Shown: positions 37,841 to 50,450 of the stretch, piece after piece
Position numbering within the stretch: position 1 is the first letter of the stretch
Layout: every line of letters starts with the position of its first letter
From: Azolla caroliniana
Lineage: Eukaryota > Polypodiophyta
Assembly: GCA_043228905.1 (NCBI GenBank)
Contig: JBHGNT010000006.1
Coordinates: 558,001 to 622,000, forward strand
DNA: 64,000 nt
Direction of reading: 5' to 3'
Notes under the pieces: model-generated
The model's input: the letters and a program-made list of their open reading frames with translations, nothing else
Databases searched by the model: none
What the model was told of the DNA's origin: nothing
Program-made: the position numbers and the translations under genes

Positions 37841-37963
37841 GTAGATTGGGCCGTCACATTCTAATTGCTCAAACCGCCTGAGAGCCGACTACTGCAAAGA
37901 TATGACACACATATCATGTTCCTCATACAATTATCACTAAATTGTTGTCATGATATTGCATGG

Positions 37964-38035
37964 TATGGCTCCAAAAGGATTTGAACCCATGACCTTGTGT
38001 TACATGGGTTGAACATTAACCATTAAACTATTCAT
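37964..38035 (-). repeat. tRNA-like sequence, degenerate (possible SINE head)
   Basis: The reverse complement has an A-box-like TAGTTTAATGG, a B-box-like GGGTTCAAATCC and 3' text TTTTGGAGCC. The acceptor stem does not pair and the anticodon arm is imperfect, so it is not a working tRNA gene. Confidence 0.35.
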
Positions 38036-38039
38036 TTAC

Positions 38040-38400
38040 TATTTTACTATAGGAAATTCATGTATATTCCAGATTACTTGGGAACATTCTAGAAACTTCA
38101 GGAGTACTCCTAACAGTACTATAAATAGGGGCATATGGCATTATTTAGAACCAATTCAGTTCAACGCTAGTCTTAAGCCTCCTAGTTGTTCTTGTATCCT
38201 TCTTCATATAACATACTTCTTGTTGTCAGTTGTCATCACTCTCTCTCTCTCTCTCCCTCTCTCTCTCTCTCGTCTCCGCTCACGATTCTCACACACTCTT
38301 TCCCTTCTTAGTACTAATCCTCATTCTTCCCCTCTATCTTTAGTACTAATTCTCCTCGCTCTAGTACTATCCTTGACAATTGCGGCAAAAAATCTGGAAA
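38040..38400 (+). mobile_element. Possible LTR promoter region
   Basis: TATAAATAGGGGC at about 38120 is followed by TTCAGTTCAACGC and a long pyrimidine (TC) tract at 38239-38270. This layout resembles a plant LTR U3/R region. Ends are not defined. Confidence 0.3.
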
Positions 38401-38459
38401 CAACACCACCCTAGGCGAATTACCATGTTCTAATGATTATTAATACATAGGTCACTACA

Positions 38460-39100
38460 AGTTGGAGTGTGGGAACCTTAGCTCTCCTAATTGTGTAGTG
38501 TGCCCAAACGCAACATTATTAATCAATCTGACACGTTCTATGAGACTACCCAAAAACTCATTGAATATGGTGAGGGTTGGACATTTATTGCAATTATGCC
38601 AGGTGCAAGGCACAATCAAGTGGGAAAATGTATGTTGGTTATCTATCATGGCAGGCCCCATTTGACAAGTACGAACATAAGGAGGAGGGGATGACTTTGG
38701 TGATAAAAGCACAATTGGTTTTTTTTCCACCATCGACAATATTCACTCAACTCTAGTTGTGTTGGAGTTGGTTAGCCCAATAACTCTTTGGATTCTATGG
38801 AAACTGTGGTGTACACGGGTCTTCTCCAAACAAACCGTGCATCAAGTAATGTTAATGCAAGAGATATGGAATGAAGTTGTAACCACTCTAAAGAGCCAAT
38901 ATGTTGGCCTCACGGACGGATTCGATAGAGTTGAAAGACAACGATTAGCCTTCATCCAACAATGGTCATCCTCTCCCTTTCTAGAGTTAGTGGGCATCCA
39001 CATAAGATGGAACTATTGCGTCTCTACAGGGATTTGTATATAACAGTCTCATATGTAAAATTATAACTAATGGAAGGAGTTTTTTTTTGGAAAAAAAGCA
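38460..39100 (+). mobile_element. L1-type LINE ORF2 C-terminal remnant, copy 2
   Basis: Encodes a Cys-containing segment near 38480-38690 (SPNCVVC) and then 38759-39043 with PITLWILWKLWCTRVF and ERQRLAFIQQWSSSPFLE, typical of the C-terminal part of plant LINE ORF2. It shares its last 230 bp with the copy ending at 36268, including ACTAATGGAAGGAGT and the T-run/GGAAAAAAAG end. Confidence 0.65.
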
Positions 39101-40160
39101 ATGCCATTTTGTAATTTCCAAATGGCTTCGAAACATATTCTATCCAACACGTGCACCTTCCAACACATGCACCTTCCAACACGTGATTGTCAACAAGACA
39201 CTCAATCCATTAGAAAATTGCAATCATATATTTAGGCCCGAAGAATTCCTGTCATTGTAAGATAGGTTTCCTTCAAGGCTTCTCACCCAACGTTGAAGGG
39301 TGGTCATTATGAAAGACATGTAGCAAGTTTATTTGACTTGAGGTTTAGGGACCTTAGGTCAAAGACCATACTAGAGTGGTGATTGTTCATAGCAAAACAT
39401 AATACGACATGCTCACTATATGCTTTCATTTTCCTTGGCTACTCACTATCATGATATGTTTGTTCCCAAAGTTTCCTCATTAACCAAATATAGTGATGAC
39501 CATCAAGATTTAATATGCGAGAAATGTTAAGTTGTTGAAACCTCTATACATGGTTTATAGGTGGACTGTGGATCATTCAATTGCACATAGCTTTCTTTGA
39601 AGGGGAACTTTACACGACATCCTACTATACTCAAGGCTGTTGTCCAATGTGCCTTATTTGTACTCAATAACTACTTGTTCACATGAGAAAAGAGTTTTTC
39701 GCATGGGAGATAAAAAAGAGAGTTAATGGTATAAAAATGACATTGTGACAAAACCTTATTCACCACTTATATATTGAGGTGAGTGTCATAACTATTTATT
39801 TTATACTTAGCAATAAAATTTGGTCTAAGTGGTTGATCCATTTTCTATAATAAATAATGTTTTGTTTGAAATTACATGCGTTGAAGTCCATAATTGCCCA
39901 TAGTTCAAAGGATTAGCAAGGTTCTTTTTAAGACTATGAATGGAATTCTAGAATCCAAGAATCAATCACATAGATGTTGGCCAGAAATTATAATTGATAA
40001 GTTTTGAGCTTTTGTTCTACATATTTCACATTTTGAAGTAAATCCCCTAATAAGATATATTATTAGATAGATAATTAGCATTCAAGGAGATAGATAGATA
40101 CATATATTTATCGCATGGAGGATCAAGTAAGTGTAAAAACTTAGTTAAATGTAAGCAAAG
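39100..40160. other. Intergenic region without recognisable features
   Basis: AT-rich with no conserved coding segment. A short repeat of CAACACGTGCACCTTCCAAC text occurs at 39146-39186. Confidence 0.5.
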
Positions 40161-40164
40161 GCAA

Positions 40165-41240
40165 GAGATTGTATCAAATTCTGATACTAAGACACCCGAA
40201 CTTAATTATCACAATATGTGCATAGTTGATTAGTCTTATCACCTATGCCCCAACATATTGTCTCACATTAAAGTAAGCATGAACTACGTCATATGGAAGC
40301 AATGGTTTGGATGGCAAAAAACAAGATGGGTTGTAACATGTATTTATGTGTGTGGCTTCCTTGTTTGGTGACAATTTGGTTTTGTAGTTGGGTGGAACAT
40401 ATGTTATATAATGTGTGACGCATGAGCCTCTACATTTTCCTATATCATAATTCATTGGCATTGCAGAGGAATCTAATGATGCATCATAAAGCAAGCGTGT
40501 TGCATCATATCTTTCAAACCATTATTCAATATATTGCATTCAATTGAAACAAAAAACTTAAATTTATTATGTGTTTTGGAGCTTATTCATTTGTGTCCCA
40601 TGTGATTCCACGAAATCGACATGAGGAACTTTTTTAAATCTCAAGGATAAATTAAACAACTCTTTCCATGGCCATGATCTCAATGGGTAATTCCGATGTC
40701 AACAAGTAGGAAGGCGTGTTACGTTTGTTTCTTGACTTGGAGAAATTTTGTAGGAAAATGCTTTTGGACATTTTCAAACTCTTTACACCTGGACTTAGGA
40801 ATGTCATTGATGTGTTAAAAAGGTACTTCTTGAATACCCAACATTTAATTTCTCCACCATTACATGTGTTTTCAAATGCATGATATGTTCTTGAAGTGCC
40901 AAGTAGCACATTTAGTCCAATTATAACTAGAGAGAATATGAAGCCAAGGTATTTAAAGCCTTCCTATGGTTTCAAGAGTTCATTATTGACACGCTTCATG
41001 AGCATTATCTTTGTTTTTGTACTATTGACACTCAAATTAGTATGCTAACAAAACTCTTTCAAAACTTCTATACAACTTTTTAAGTATTTGTAAAAATCAC
41101 CACATAATCTATGTATAACAAAAGCATGATGACCACATTCTCGATGACAACTTTTTCAATGACTTCTCTAATCCATAAATGCTTAAACCAAATAGAGTTG
41201 GTGAGAGTGGATGCCATTTCTTAAAATTAATAATACTATT
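40165..41240 (-). mobile_element. LINE fragment, antisense: RT catalytic region to C-terminus
   Basis: On the minus strand, text near 41085-41145 reads LLLYIDYVVIFTNT, corresponding to the RT YADD box with the second Asp lost. 40652-40909 reads YHAFENTCNGGEIKCWVFKK, then after a frameshift LPIEIMAMERVV. 40243-40494 carries the next segment. The downstream part is repeated, diverged, at 55111-55356. Multiple stops and frameshifts show it is dead. Confidence 0.65.
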
Positions 41241-41349
41241 GAAAAAATCTAAAAAATTGTCGCTTATACACACATGACACAACATATAACCTTTTGATAG
41301 ATTTAGGAAATTGTAACCAAGCCAACAACCAACAACTAGGGGGGGAGGG

Positions 41350-41351
<2 letters not shown>

Positions 41352-41410
<59 letters not shown>
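41352..41410. repeat. (GA)n microsatellite
   Basis: About 29 GA units after a G-rich start. Long open frames on the minus strand here are poly-Leu/Ser artefacts. Confidence 0.95.
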
Positions 41411-41413
<3 letters not shown>

Positions 41414-41419
41414 TCCATG

Positions 41420-42376
41420 AGTGATTAACATAACATATGGGATGTGGTTGAGCAAATGGTAAGATTTTAACTTTCGAACTCTTGATTTTATGACTTTGAT
41501 GCTACAATGTAAATTACCAAACCACAAAAACAATATGAGCTAGAAACATACATACATTTGTAGAATCAAACCAAGTTTGTTTTCTTTCCTTCTCCCCATC
41601 CATCTTAAGTTGGAGGGAATGCACCTTTGCAATGACATCATTGATTTAATGTGTAGGATATGTGGGAGGTGATGGCATATAGTATCACCAACAATCTTGA
41701 AACACCAATCTCTTGTCAATGACTCAATAGGATTACCTAAGATATAATCTTAGATTCTCCTGATCTCAGTGATTTGACAAACTACTCCAACCATTGGAAA
41801 CAAATTTCTATTGAATGTAGAGGCATCAAATTTGCATTCTCATGTATAACTCACCAATCTTTCACTACATTGCCCCAACATCAAATTTTGATTTCTTTGA
41901 CATTTAATTCTCAACCTCACGTTAGCTTAAGATATCAAAGCACTTGTTTGCAAAGATCAATTATAATTGGTCAGTCTAATTCATCATTGATTAGTATTAT
42001 TGCTTGCTTATTGTATGCCATGTAGAAACACTAGAAAACTAGGGCATCTAGACCTTGAACTTAAAAGGCCAAGATCAATTTAATAGGGTTTTCTTCTCCA
42101 TTAACTAGTACACTTACTTGATTATTGTCTACCATGACGAAACACTAGAAAACTAGTGCATGTAGACCCTTGAAATTATAGGGGAAGCATTACTTATTTT
42201 GCACATATTGTAAAAGTTAATCTAAGCCAAAAATACCCTTGTATAATGCAGTCATAAACCATGCAACCTTCCATAAAGTACTCACACATAGAACTTTGTT
42301 TCGGAAACACCAATACGTTACGTTTACGTTTAACATTAGAGGACATCTGCCTTTAAAGAAAGATTTTTAAGTGGTG
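41420..42376. other. Intergenic region with a small duplication
   Basis: A 58-bp block containing GAAACACTAGAAAACTAG occurs at about 42003 and again at 42117 (114-bp offset). Otherwise no gene is seen up to the tRNA. Confidence 0.5.
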
Positions 42377-42381
42377 GAAAA

Positions 42382-42462
42382 CGACAGCTGCAGGATTCGA
42401 ACCTGCGAGGGCGAACCCATTTGATTTCGAGTCAAACGCCTTAACCACTCGGCCAAACTGTC
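42382..42462 (-). tRNA. tRNA-Ser (anticodon CGA)
   Basis: 81-nt tRNA on the minus strand. The acceptor stem GACAGTT/AGCTGTC pairs over 7 bp with one G-U, discriminator G. A box TGGCCGAGTGG and B box GGTTCGAATCC are intact. The anticodon loop CTCGAAA lies between TTTGA and TCAAA, giving anticodon CGA, with the long variable arm expected for tRNA-Ser. TTTT follows immediately (plus 42378-42381), a pol III terminator. It lies about 510 bp beyond the invertase stop codon, on the same strand. No intron. Confidence 0.93.
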
Positions 42463-42972
42463 TGTAACGATATAATTTATGACATTTTATATTTTATCTA
42501 TAATATTTCGCATACATGTCCACTTACCCATCCTCACTATTGGTTCGAGAATTGGGGACACAAAAATAATCTGTCGACATTGTTGCAGATTTATTGGCAA
42601 GCAGATCCAGTTACCAATTGTGATTGATTGTAGTGAAACCAAAATAAGTACAAATAAGAACTTTGTTACCAAACTTTGCAAAGGAAATACATTAGCCGGA
42701 ATGATGCTCACATGTTGAGAACAGCATTAGAAACATAAGAGTATTTTGTTGCAAACGTCATAAGTTAATTCATTATCATTATTATTAGGCAAATCAATTC
42801 ACTGATGTTGATTTGGCTATAACAACATTGGAACACAAAGAAGAAGACGAAAAAGAATTTTGTCGCAGCTTATGTTGGGCAAATCAAATCAATTTCATCA
42901 AGGTCGATTGGTTGCTCGTCTAGCACTAAAAGAGGTAAACTCAAATAGATCTTTCGTCTACTGGGATTTCAG

Positions 42973-45900
42973 TCAAGTGATTGTGTTTATTTGGATGGTT
43001 TCCATCTCCCACGCCTCTAGATCTTTAATGTGAACATGGGCATTGCCAGCATTGAATACAAAAAGATGCGCATCTTGGTCAATGGCCTTCGTTGGGTAAA
43101 CCCTGGATGTGATGCAAACCTTGCCTCCTTGAGCAAAGCTCTCCACAATTGAATGATCCACCTAACGCACGAACTTAACTTGTTAGATAAGCAGATATAC
43201 TTATGTACGCATCAGAATCATGCATATGTCTATATGAGCGTGTGTACCATACAATTCATTCATCACCAGTCATTGCACTGGTAAATTAGATCCTGAAATC
43301 AATTGATGTTATGAACATATGCATATACAAGCATACATCAAAGGAGTCAATTAGTGTATTTAGTAGGCCAGAGGCCACATAAATAAATCACATAGACAAT
43401 TCTCAAATTAATGTATTGGTTATGTGTGTGCTCCTAAGAAAGAATCAATGCATATCTACACGGTTGACATGAACAATAATGCTATGGCAACCTTATCATT
43501 GATGTAAAATTTACATACCAATACACGCAACGAAAGCACACTGTTCTCCTCTGAAATTGAAATGAAGCTCCCATAGCTTGTCTTGTCGAGGTCCGTAGCC
43601 AGGGATGATCTATAAAACAAAACATGGGCATGAAATGTGAGTAATTCAAACAAACACAAAGGAAGAGATTCATGCTGGTAATAAAGTAGACTTGGTGACA
43701 TGGTGATGCCATAACTAACTATGTATGCGGAGGAAATGTGTGTGAGTAGCGTGATCTAGTCAAAGAAGATTATATAAGCATCTATCTATCTATCTACATG
43801 ATGCTTCTTGGTAACCACCGACCACTTTTTTTCCCTGAAGTGTTGTTGTTGGGGGATTAGAGCGAGAAGAAGAGGAACCTGCTTTGATCACTGCATACAA
43901 GGGCATTCCATCGGCCACCCACTGAGACGATGTAGAAGAAAACTGCTGTTTGCTCAGTTAGATCATCCGATGCCAACACAAGGAGCCCAAACGGCCCAAC
44001 GCCACCATTCCTTGAGACGCCCCTCTCACTGCATATTACTTGGGCATTGCTGTCGTTTACATTCAACATATCATCTGCTGGGCTTAACTCAGGTACTCGA
44101 AACTTAACACTTACATCCAACTGCAAAAAATCACATACATCAAACAGGCATAATATGTAAGTATGAGAGTACATCCAATTGTTCGTATGTTGGTTGCTCC
44201 CTTCTAAGAGAAGGAGTATACGTATATGTATATGTACCACTATTCCTTCCTCTTATTTAAATGTTTCTAGCCTTAAGAAAGATAACGTAACATGCTGGCC
44301 ACTTCTCTGTATAATCAGTTTCCTGCGGGTTTTCACCTCACATTAGGGTTTCCTATTAAAATGTCTAATTACGCACAAAGAGCACCACTATTATACCTGA
44401 GCCCCTTTGATGCCCTGGACCTTAAAAGTTGAGCCCTTCTCCAACTTGAACTCTTTCAGCGAAGCTTTCTTCTTATGCAGGCTCTCAATTTCTTCTATAG
44501 GCCATTGTAGAAGCCTATGCTTTTCTTCCCCATCCAACCACACTGTCCTGGGGATTGCCTAACAAAAAAATAAAGAAAATGAAGCAAAGTAAAAAGATTT
44601 ATTTTATTTTATTTTTTCTGTGGCCAGAATAAAAAGCAAACGGAAATTATTTGTATCCATCATTCAGTCAGTCAATACTACCTGAAGCGAGGACCATCCC
44701 TTTTGAATATCGGTAGTATTAGAGCTGGATTCATTCACCCAGCCAAAGAGAATACGCCGACCTTTGTTACTATCATAGAATGTCTTCGATGCATAATACT
44801 TTCCATAGTCGTACCTCAACCCGATGCCGGCATCGAGATTGGCATTTGCGGGGACGAAGGAATCATTGGTAGAGTCAAAACTCCCCACAGCATAGTAATC
44901 ATGCTTAGTATCATCCAAGCTCACTTTAAGCACAAGCTTAGCAATGCCGGCATTGTTGATCGAGTTCATATCTAGACCCCTTCTGTCAGCGCTAGTGGGA
45001 ACAGGGTAGAAATCCGGGCATTCCCACATGCCAGTCATCGGCACACTATGTAAAGGGTGCTTAGCCTGCTCCCAATGAATAAAATCAGAGCTCTTATAGA
45101 GCAAAGCAAGGCCTCGGCGATTCCTCTTGGAACCAATGAGGATGCGCCATTTGGCATCAGGCCCCATCCAGGCGGTGGTGGGGTCGCGGAACTTGGTGCT
45201 ATTGATCCCAGGTGGTGCCTGGATAAGGGGATTCTGGGGGATTTTGACCCATTTCCGGAGCAAAGGATCAGATGGGTCGGCTGGGATTGCCATGGATTGC
45301 ATCTGCACTTGGTTATCCCTTGAAAAAGAGACATTGCTCCACCCAGTGTAGAGTAAAGCAGGGCGATCTTTCGAGAGGAGAGTGGCCGAGCCGGACCAAC
45401 ACCCATATTGGTCATACCATTGGTCAGGCACAAGGGCCAGCTCGTCCAGAATTTGCCACCGGATCATGTCTTTTGATACTGCATGACCCCATGTGATGTT
45501 CCCCCACACCGCAGCATAAGGATTCCATTGATAGAATAGGTGATAGTAGCCCTTGTAGAACAGAGGACCTGCAGCATATATTTTTATTATTTGTATATTC
45601 TTCATCACCCATATGTATTAAGACCGTAGAAGGTTCTTTTCAAGTTGTTTATCAAGTCATATTAAGATTGAAGCAGATGGTAATGGCTCCTGTAGAACAG
45701 ATGTCCTGTAAGAGATCTATCCATCCAAACATTCATTACTAGCTTCTAAGATTGGCCTTATAGGAATCCATTCACTCAACTTATGATTACAATAAATTTT
45801 TGAAGTCATCAAAAGATGAAAATTTGGATTGCCCCTTGGTTGGTTGAAACACTGAATGACCAACGAATCTATAAACTTTGTGGCCCTGTAACGTTTCATA

Positions 45901-46489
45901 TTAAGACGAAGATTTGCTATTTTTTTCTAAAGTATATTGTTTTAGATCATCCCTTAGGCCTTCAAATTCATAGCAAAAGCCTTAAATCATCACTCACAGC
46001 AACAGTATTAAGTCATTGCAGATTAAGATCGGGCAGGGTTAATAACATACATATAAATTCTTCTCAGAGATCGAGTTTTAGGTTTCCTAGGGTTTACATT
46101 TTATATTAAATGAAAAGAGACTATGACAAAAACCACTTACCATTAGGGTCTGCATATCAGAGTGGAGCACAACAGAGCATGATCGCGTTGTAGCAGAACA
46201 TGCAAAGACACAGTGGTTTTAGTGACTTATTAAAGAAAGGGAATCCCCATAAAAGATTAAACAAAACAAAGTGGATTCAATAACAAGGGAAAAGGAAATC
46301 CTGTTATCTCGTACCATTCATCCAGTTCTTAGCAGGCTGGAAGTGGAAAGCAGTGCGATAAGGCTGAACTTCTGAGGAATAAGAAGAAGGAACATAATAA
46401 GAAGAGTAAAAATGGTGAGAAGCAGAGCAGCTTTGAAGTAGAAGGAACAGAGGAAACAGAATTGGTCTTAATAGAAGAAGAAGCGCCAT
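42973..46489 (-). CDS. CWINV: Cell-wall (apoplastic) acid invertase, GH32
   Basis: Hydrolyses sucrose to glucose and fructose in the cell wall. Seven exons: 46489-46315, 46149-46141, 45568-44682, 44558-44397, 44120-43879, 43609-43519 and 43161-42973. They total 1755 nt, 584 aa, normal for the family. A hydrophobic signal peptide (about residues 1-24, [20 protein letters not shown]) is followed by a short pro-region. Catalytic residues are intact: NDPNG at 58-62 (nucleophile Asp59), FRDP at 188-191, and WECPD at 243-247 (acid/base Glu244). The Pro in WECPD marks the cell-wall class; vacuolar enzymes usually have Val. The NDPNG motif is split over three exons, with a 9-nt exon supplying its middle. 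Several N-glycosylation sequons (NIT, NVS, NST) are present. Signal peptide and the lack of an N-terminal membrane anchor also fit secretion. A sister fructan exohydrolase cannot be fully excluded. Confidence 0.95.
46141..46149 (-). other. 9-nt mini-exon of invertase (DPN)
   Basis: ACCCTAATG on the minus strand sits between an acceptor (TATGCAG) and a donor (GTAAGTGG). With one G from exon 1 it encodes Asp-Pro-Asn, and its last G joins GT from exon 3 to make Gly. This tiny exon is a known hallmark of plant acid invertase genes. Confidence 0.95.
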
Positions 46490-46549
46490 TTCATCAAAAT
46501 ATTTGGTGTTCAGAAAATCTTGCCCGGTCGATCAGAAGAGCACAATGAA

Positions 46550-46850
46550 TGGTGCGTACAGAGATATATGTATCAGTATGTATGTATGTAAAAGGGATAG
46601 TATGTATGTATGTATATATGTATGTAAAACGAACGTGAGTGGTGTGGAAAGCAGCACAATGCGTTTCCGAGGGCGAAAGCAGTTCCTTCCTTCCTTCCTT
46701 CCTTCCTTCCTTCCTTCCTTCTTCTGTTGCCCTCCCTCACTTTCGCGTTCGCTTTCTCAATCCACATATGTATATCATCTATATATGTATATATATAAAA
46801 TAGGGTCTGGAAAAAGCAGAAGCTGCCTGCATATGGGCGGCAAAAAAAAG

Positions 46851-46881
<31 letters not shown>

Positions 46882-47400
46882 GCCTTTTCTTTTCTTTGTG
46901 TGTGTGTAGTAGTAGTGTGTGAGCTCTCTCTGTCTCTCTTTCTGTGTGTGCGTGTCTCTCTCTTCCTTTTCTCTTTTTTGGTCTTTTATTTGTTTTTCCA
47001 AAAAAAAGTGTTTTGGTCTTTTAGATTTCTTTCCCTCCAATTCTGTCTATCTCTATCTCTATTATGTATGTATGTAGTATGTACATGCATATACATATAG
47101 TGTACATACATACGTGCATACATATTGATATGATATACATACATACCTACATACATACATACATACATACATACATACATACATACATACATCATGCCTA
47201 CATGCATATATGTACCTACTACATACGTATACATACATATTATAGATGACACGCGTGCACGCCCATTAAATTTTGACACGGAGTCCCAAGTCAGTCCCTG
47301 TCCCCTCTTCTCTTTTCCTTTGTTCTTTGCGACTTCTTTGCGTTTGAAATACATACATACATACCCTTGGAAGGAAAATACATACATACATACATACACA
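46550..47400. repeat. Microsatellite-rich upstream region of the invertase gene
   Basis: Blocks of ATGT/GTAT (46575-46626), (TTCC)n at 46684-46720, (CT)n at 46851-46874, mixed CT/GT text at 46880-46965, and (CATA)n at 47149-47192 with more near 47350-47397. On the gene's strand these are purine-rich, with GAGA-like and TATATACATAC text just upstream of the ATG. Long frames across here (for example 46986-47597) are low-complexity. Confidence 0.9.
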
Positions 47401-47659
47401 CCCTTGGAAAGAAGAACGGGAAAAATACCAAATCCAAACCAACTCTCTAACCTTCTTCTACTCATTGTCACCCCCCCAATTGTTCCCTCCGTTTTGGATA
47501 TCTTCTCGAAATGGCCCTTGTCAACCCACGAAAAAAAGCATGGTAGTATAAGCATATATGTGCAAAAAGTAAAGGAGGCCAAGGCCATGCTATCCACTTA
47601 TAACAAAGGAGAGTAAAGTTATCTTCTCTTACTAGGTGCACACACACACACACGTAATC

Positions 47660-49225
47660 ATTCAAGATGGAATGTGGATATCCAATTCACAAGACCTTAT
47701 GGAGAACATATGCTTAACACAACCATATGTAGAGAAGATATGTCAATATACATATGTAGAGAAGATATGTGGCATGGCAATTCCATGCTCACATAAACCC
47801 CACAACAAGGAAACGTCAAAACGTGCACAATGCCACTTTGTAATCCTTGCACAATCCAACACAAAACAAGCATTCAACGTTGAATATGAACAAATACCAT
47901 GTAGTTAAGAAAGATATGAAAAATCTATTGGATTGTTGGCCATTAAAAGTCAAGCATTTTCATACTTTGGAAGCTAGTAAAGGTGTCTTGAATACTAAAA
48001 GATTCAAGAGATATTGTGAATCACAAGTTCACTTTGCGAACATAGCTCCTTACATGGTATAACCAATGACGTTTTTTATATGAACAAAATCTCATTACTT
48101 CACATATGAGCAAGCCCATCTATATGGATTTTCAAACATTAATATTTTATTCTTATTTAGCACCATTGAATGTCTAGATCTTTATCCCTTTTAACTCAAG
48201 TGTGGAGAGCTTCAATTTCCTTGAAGAGACATGTACATCACCTTTTAGATGTTGTAAATCTCCTAGATTTCTAATTTGTATTGGAATTGCAATGACCATG
48301 GAGTTAATAGATTGGAATTTGACCTCATTGTTTGTAAACATTAATCACATGATTGGATACAACCTTGATGTAGTCATATTTTAGGGTTTCATGATTATAG
48401 ACAAGTTTGCATATGATAATTTTGTCATTTTTTTCTCATCTCCACCATGGTATGAGAAGTACAACTCATGTGAGATTCACAACCATGTCCAAGGTATGTG
48501 TATGGATTCTTTCTTTGTAATTTCGCATTCATGGGTCATAAGTCACAGATAATTGTTCGGGTGGCTTGGTCTAATTTCTTCTCTCTCGTCAAAAAACTTA
48601 AATTGTTGTCAAATTCTTGGATCTTAGCATATTCAATCTTAAGAGGTAGGATGGCAAACAACCCTAGGGAAACAATTGGCCAACCCTAAAGTTATATTCA
48701 TGCTCATTTGGCTAATGCAAGAAAACTATTTTATTGATTTTAAAATAGATTCCATTGAAATTTAGTTATTGTAATTTATTTTTGGTTTTTTGTCAAGTTT
48801 TGAATACCATTGACATTTTTATTCATCGATCTACTTTCAAAACATAGCATATTCATGTGGTTAAATTAGTTTTCCAAATTAAATGTGGCACAAATTATGT
48901 ATATATAAGGAAGTAGATATTAATGGACTAGTTTTTTAGGGAGGGACTCATCAAGTGTAACTTTAGTCTCAACAAAAGTTTGATCCTCCATATATAGTAT
49001 ATACAATGATTGATAAACAAATTATGTTCTCCATAAGTTAGGGTGGAAGTTGGAACAATGGATGATGAGACTCATTGAGGATCACATTTGCAGTCACTAT
49101 TGTATTGATGAAAAGTCTAAATGTTCACATTGGCCTAAAGCACAAAGACATTGATAAGGAGGAAGATGAATCATGGATGATGGATGCAAGAGAAGAAGTT
49201 AATGAGCGATCAAGTGAGTGTGTGT
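47660..49225. other. Intergenic region without recognisable genes
   Basis: Short frames only. A small direct repeat (CATATGTAGAGAAGATATGT) occurs at 47723 and 47750. No conserved domain was found. Confidence 0.5.
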
Positions 49226-49601
49226 GTGTACTAGAGAGAGAGAGAGAGAGAGAAGGAAAAAAAAGCAAGAGTGGAGAGGGAAAGAAGAAGAAGAAGAAAT
49301 GAATTTGTTTTTGTTGTTGTGCTCTCTATCGGCAACGGAATAGGGCACAATGATAAACGTTAGAAAGCCCTCGATTAGAGCTTCGTAACGAGATATAGCA
49401 AGTTAAATTTGGTGGTCTGTACGAGAATCAACTATAGAAATAAGGAATCTTGTGTTGTCGGCATCCACATACTAAACACACATTGCAGGTCTTCTATTGT
49501 CTTCATCATCTTCGACCTCTTCAATCGGGTGAGTTCCAGTTGTCTCTCTTGTTCATGGAAAATTGTTTTTATCCCGGATCGAAATCACATCAAGAATAAT
49601 G

Positions 49602-50450
49602 GATATAAACATGAATTTCTCACAAATTGTGGGGGACATCGATATGGAAACAATTGATCCAAAAAAGAGTAATGTGATGGTTGAATGTAATCGTGAAAGG
49701 GAAGACATTGGAAGCTCTAAGAGGTTTAAGGGTATTGAGGAAATTAATGAGAAAAAATTGACATATGCCGAAGTAATACATGTAGATGAGGTTGACAAGG
49801 ATCATTGTAATTGGGATAATTTATGGGGAATTGTCAATACCTTGTTGTCTGGTATTGTGGAAGAAAATGAAAATGAAATGAAAGAATGTGTTAATGAGGA
49901 TGTGCATCATGTGGAAGTTGATGCTAAGGCAGTGTTGCAATCTTTTGATGTATTCTATGATCGTGCAGTTATATTATTTTTTACCAGGAAACTCCCATAC
50001 ATAAATTGGATTAAACAATGGTTGAACACAATTGTGTTGAAAATATATATGCAAGACCACAAGGGTTTTATGATGTAGTATTTTGGTCACCGGAACATCG
50101 AAGTGCATTGTTGGCTAAAGTTCCTGTGTTTTTTGATAAATGATTGACTATCATGCTTTGTTAAAAAAAGAATGCCTTGTTTGGGTAACAGTGGATTGTA
50201 AACATGTTTTTTTATGGCCACTTTTACCAGAGTTGATGAGTTAAATGGGTAAGGTGTTGATATCTCCACATGCAAATGCTACAATAAGTGTAGGTTTTGT
50301 GTGTTATGTGATACAAGTCGTAAGAGGCCAGGATGGGTGCATATGAACACACCTTGTATGAAAAGACTTTGTTTTAAATTGAAGTGGGAGACATTTGCAG
50401 GTCATTGTTTCGGATGGGGTCACTTGATGGCGGAATGACATTGTCATTGT
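49602..50450 (+). pseudogene. LINE ORF1 remnant (nucleic-acid-binding protein)
   Basis: The frame from 49602 (MDINMNFSQIVGDIDMETID) runs to a stop near 50076. Its end (FFTRKLPYINWIKQWLN) resembles the DUF4283-type domain of plant LINE ORF1. After the stop, shifted frames continue (GHRNIE, then FKLKWETFAGHCFGWGHLMAE), matching a zinc-knuckle region of the form CxxxGHxxxxC with the last Cys lost behind a stop. Broken by at least two lesions. Confidence 0.6.

Noticed and set aside
37964-38035. tRNA gene on the minus strand
   Set aside because: The A- and B-box-like words are present, but the acceptor stem fails to pair and the anticodon arm is imperfect.
41236-41533. Minus-strand frames of 60-65 aa
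   Set aside because: Poly-Leu/Ser text from the (GA)n tract.
45035-45433. 132-aa minus-strand frame within invertase exon 3
   Set aside because: Out-of-frame shadow of the GH32 coding exon.
46573-47040. 155-aa open frame on the minus strand, and a 139-aa frame opposite
   Set aside because: Both are translations of (TTCC)n, (CT)n and mixed simple repeats.
47127-47192. Possible CRISPR-like regular repeats
   Set aside because: It is a (CATA)n microsatellite without spacers, in a plant nuclear context.
46986-47597. 203-aa open frame on the minus strand
   Set aside because: Most of it is translated CATA/GTAT microsatellite (repeated MYVCMYVC). No domain is seen and it lies in the invertase upstream region.
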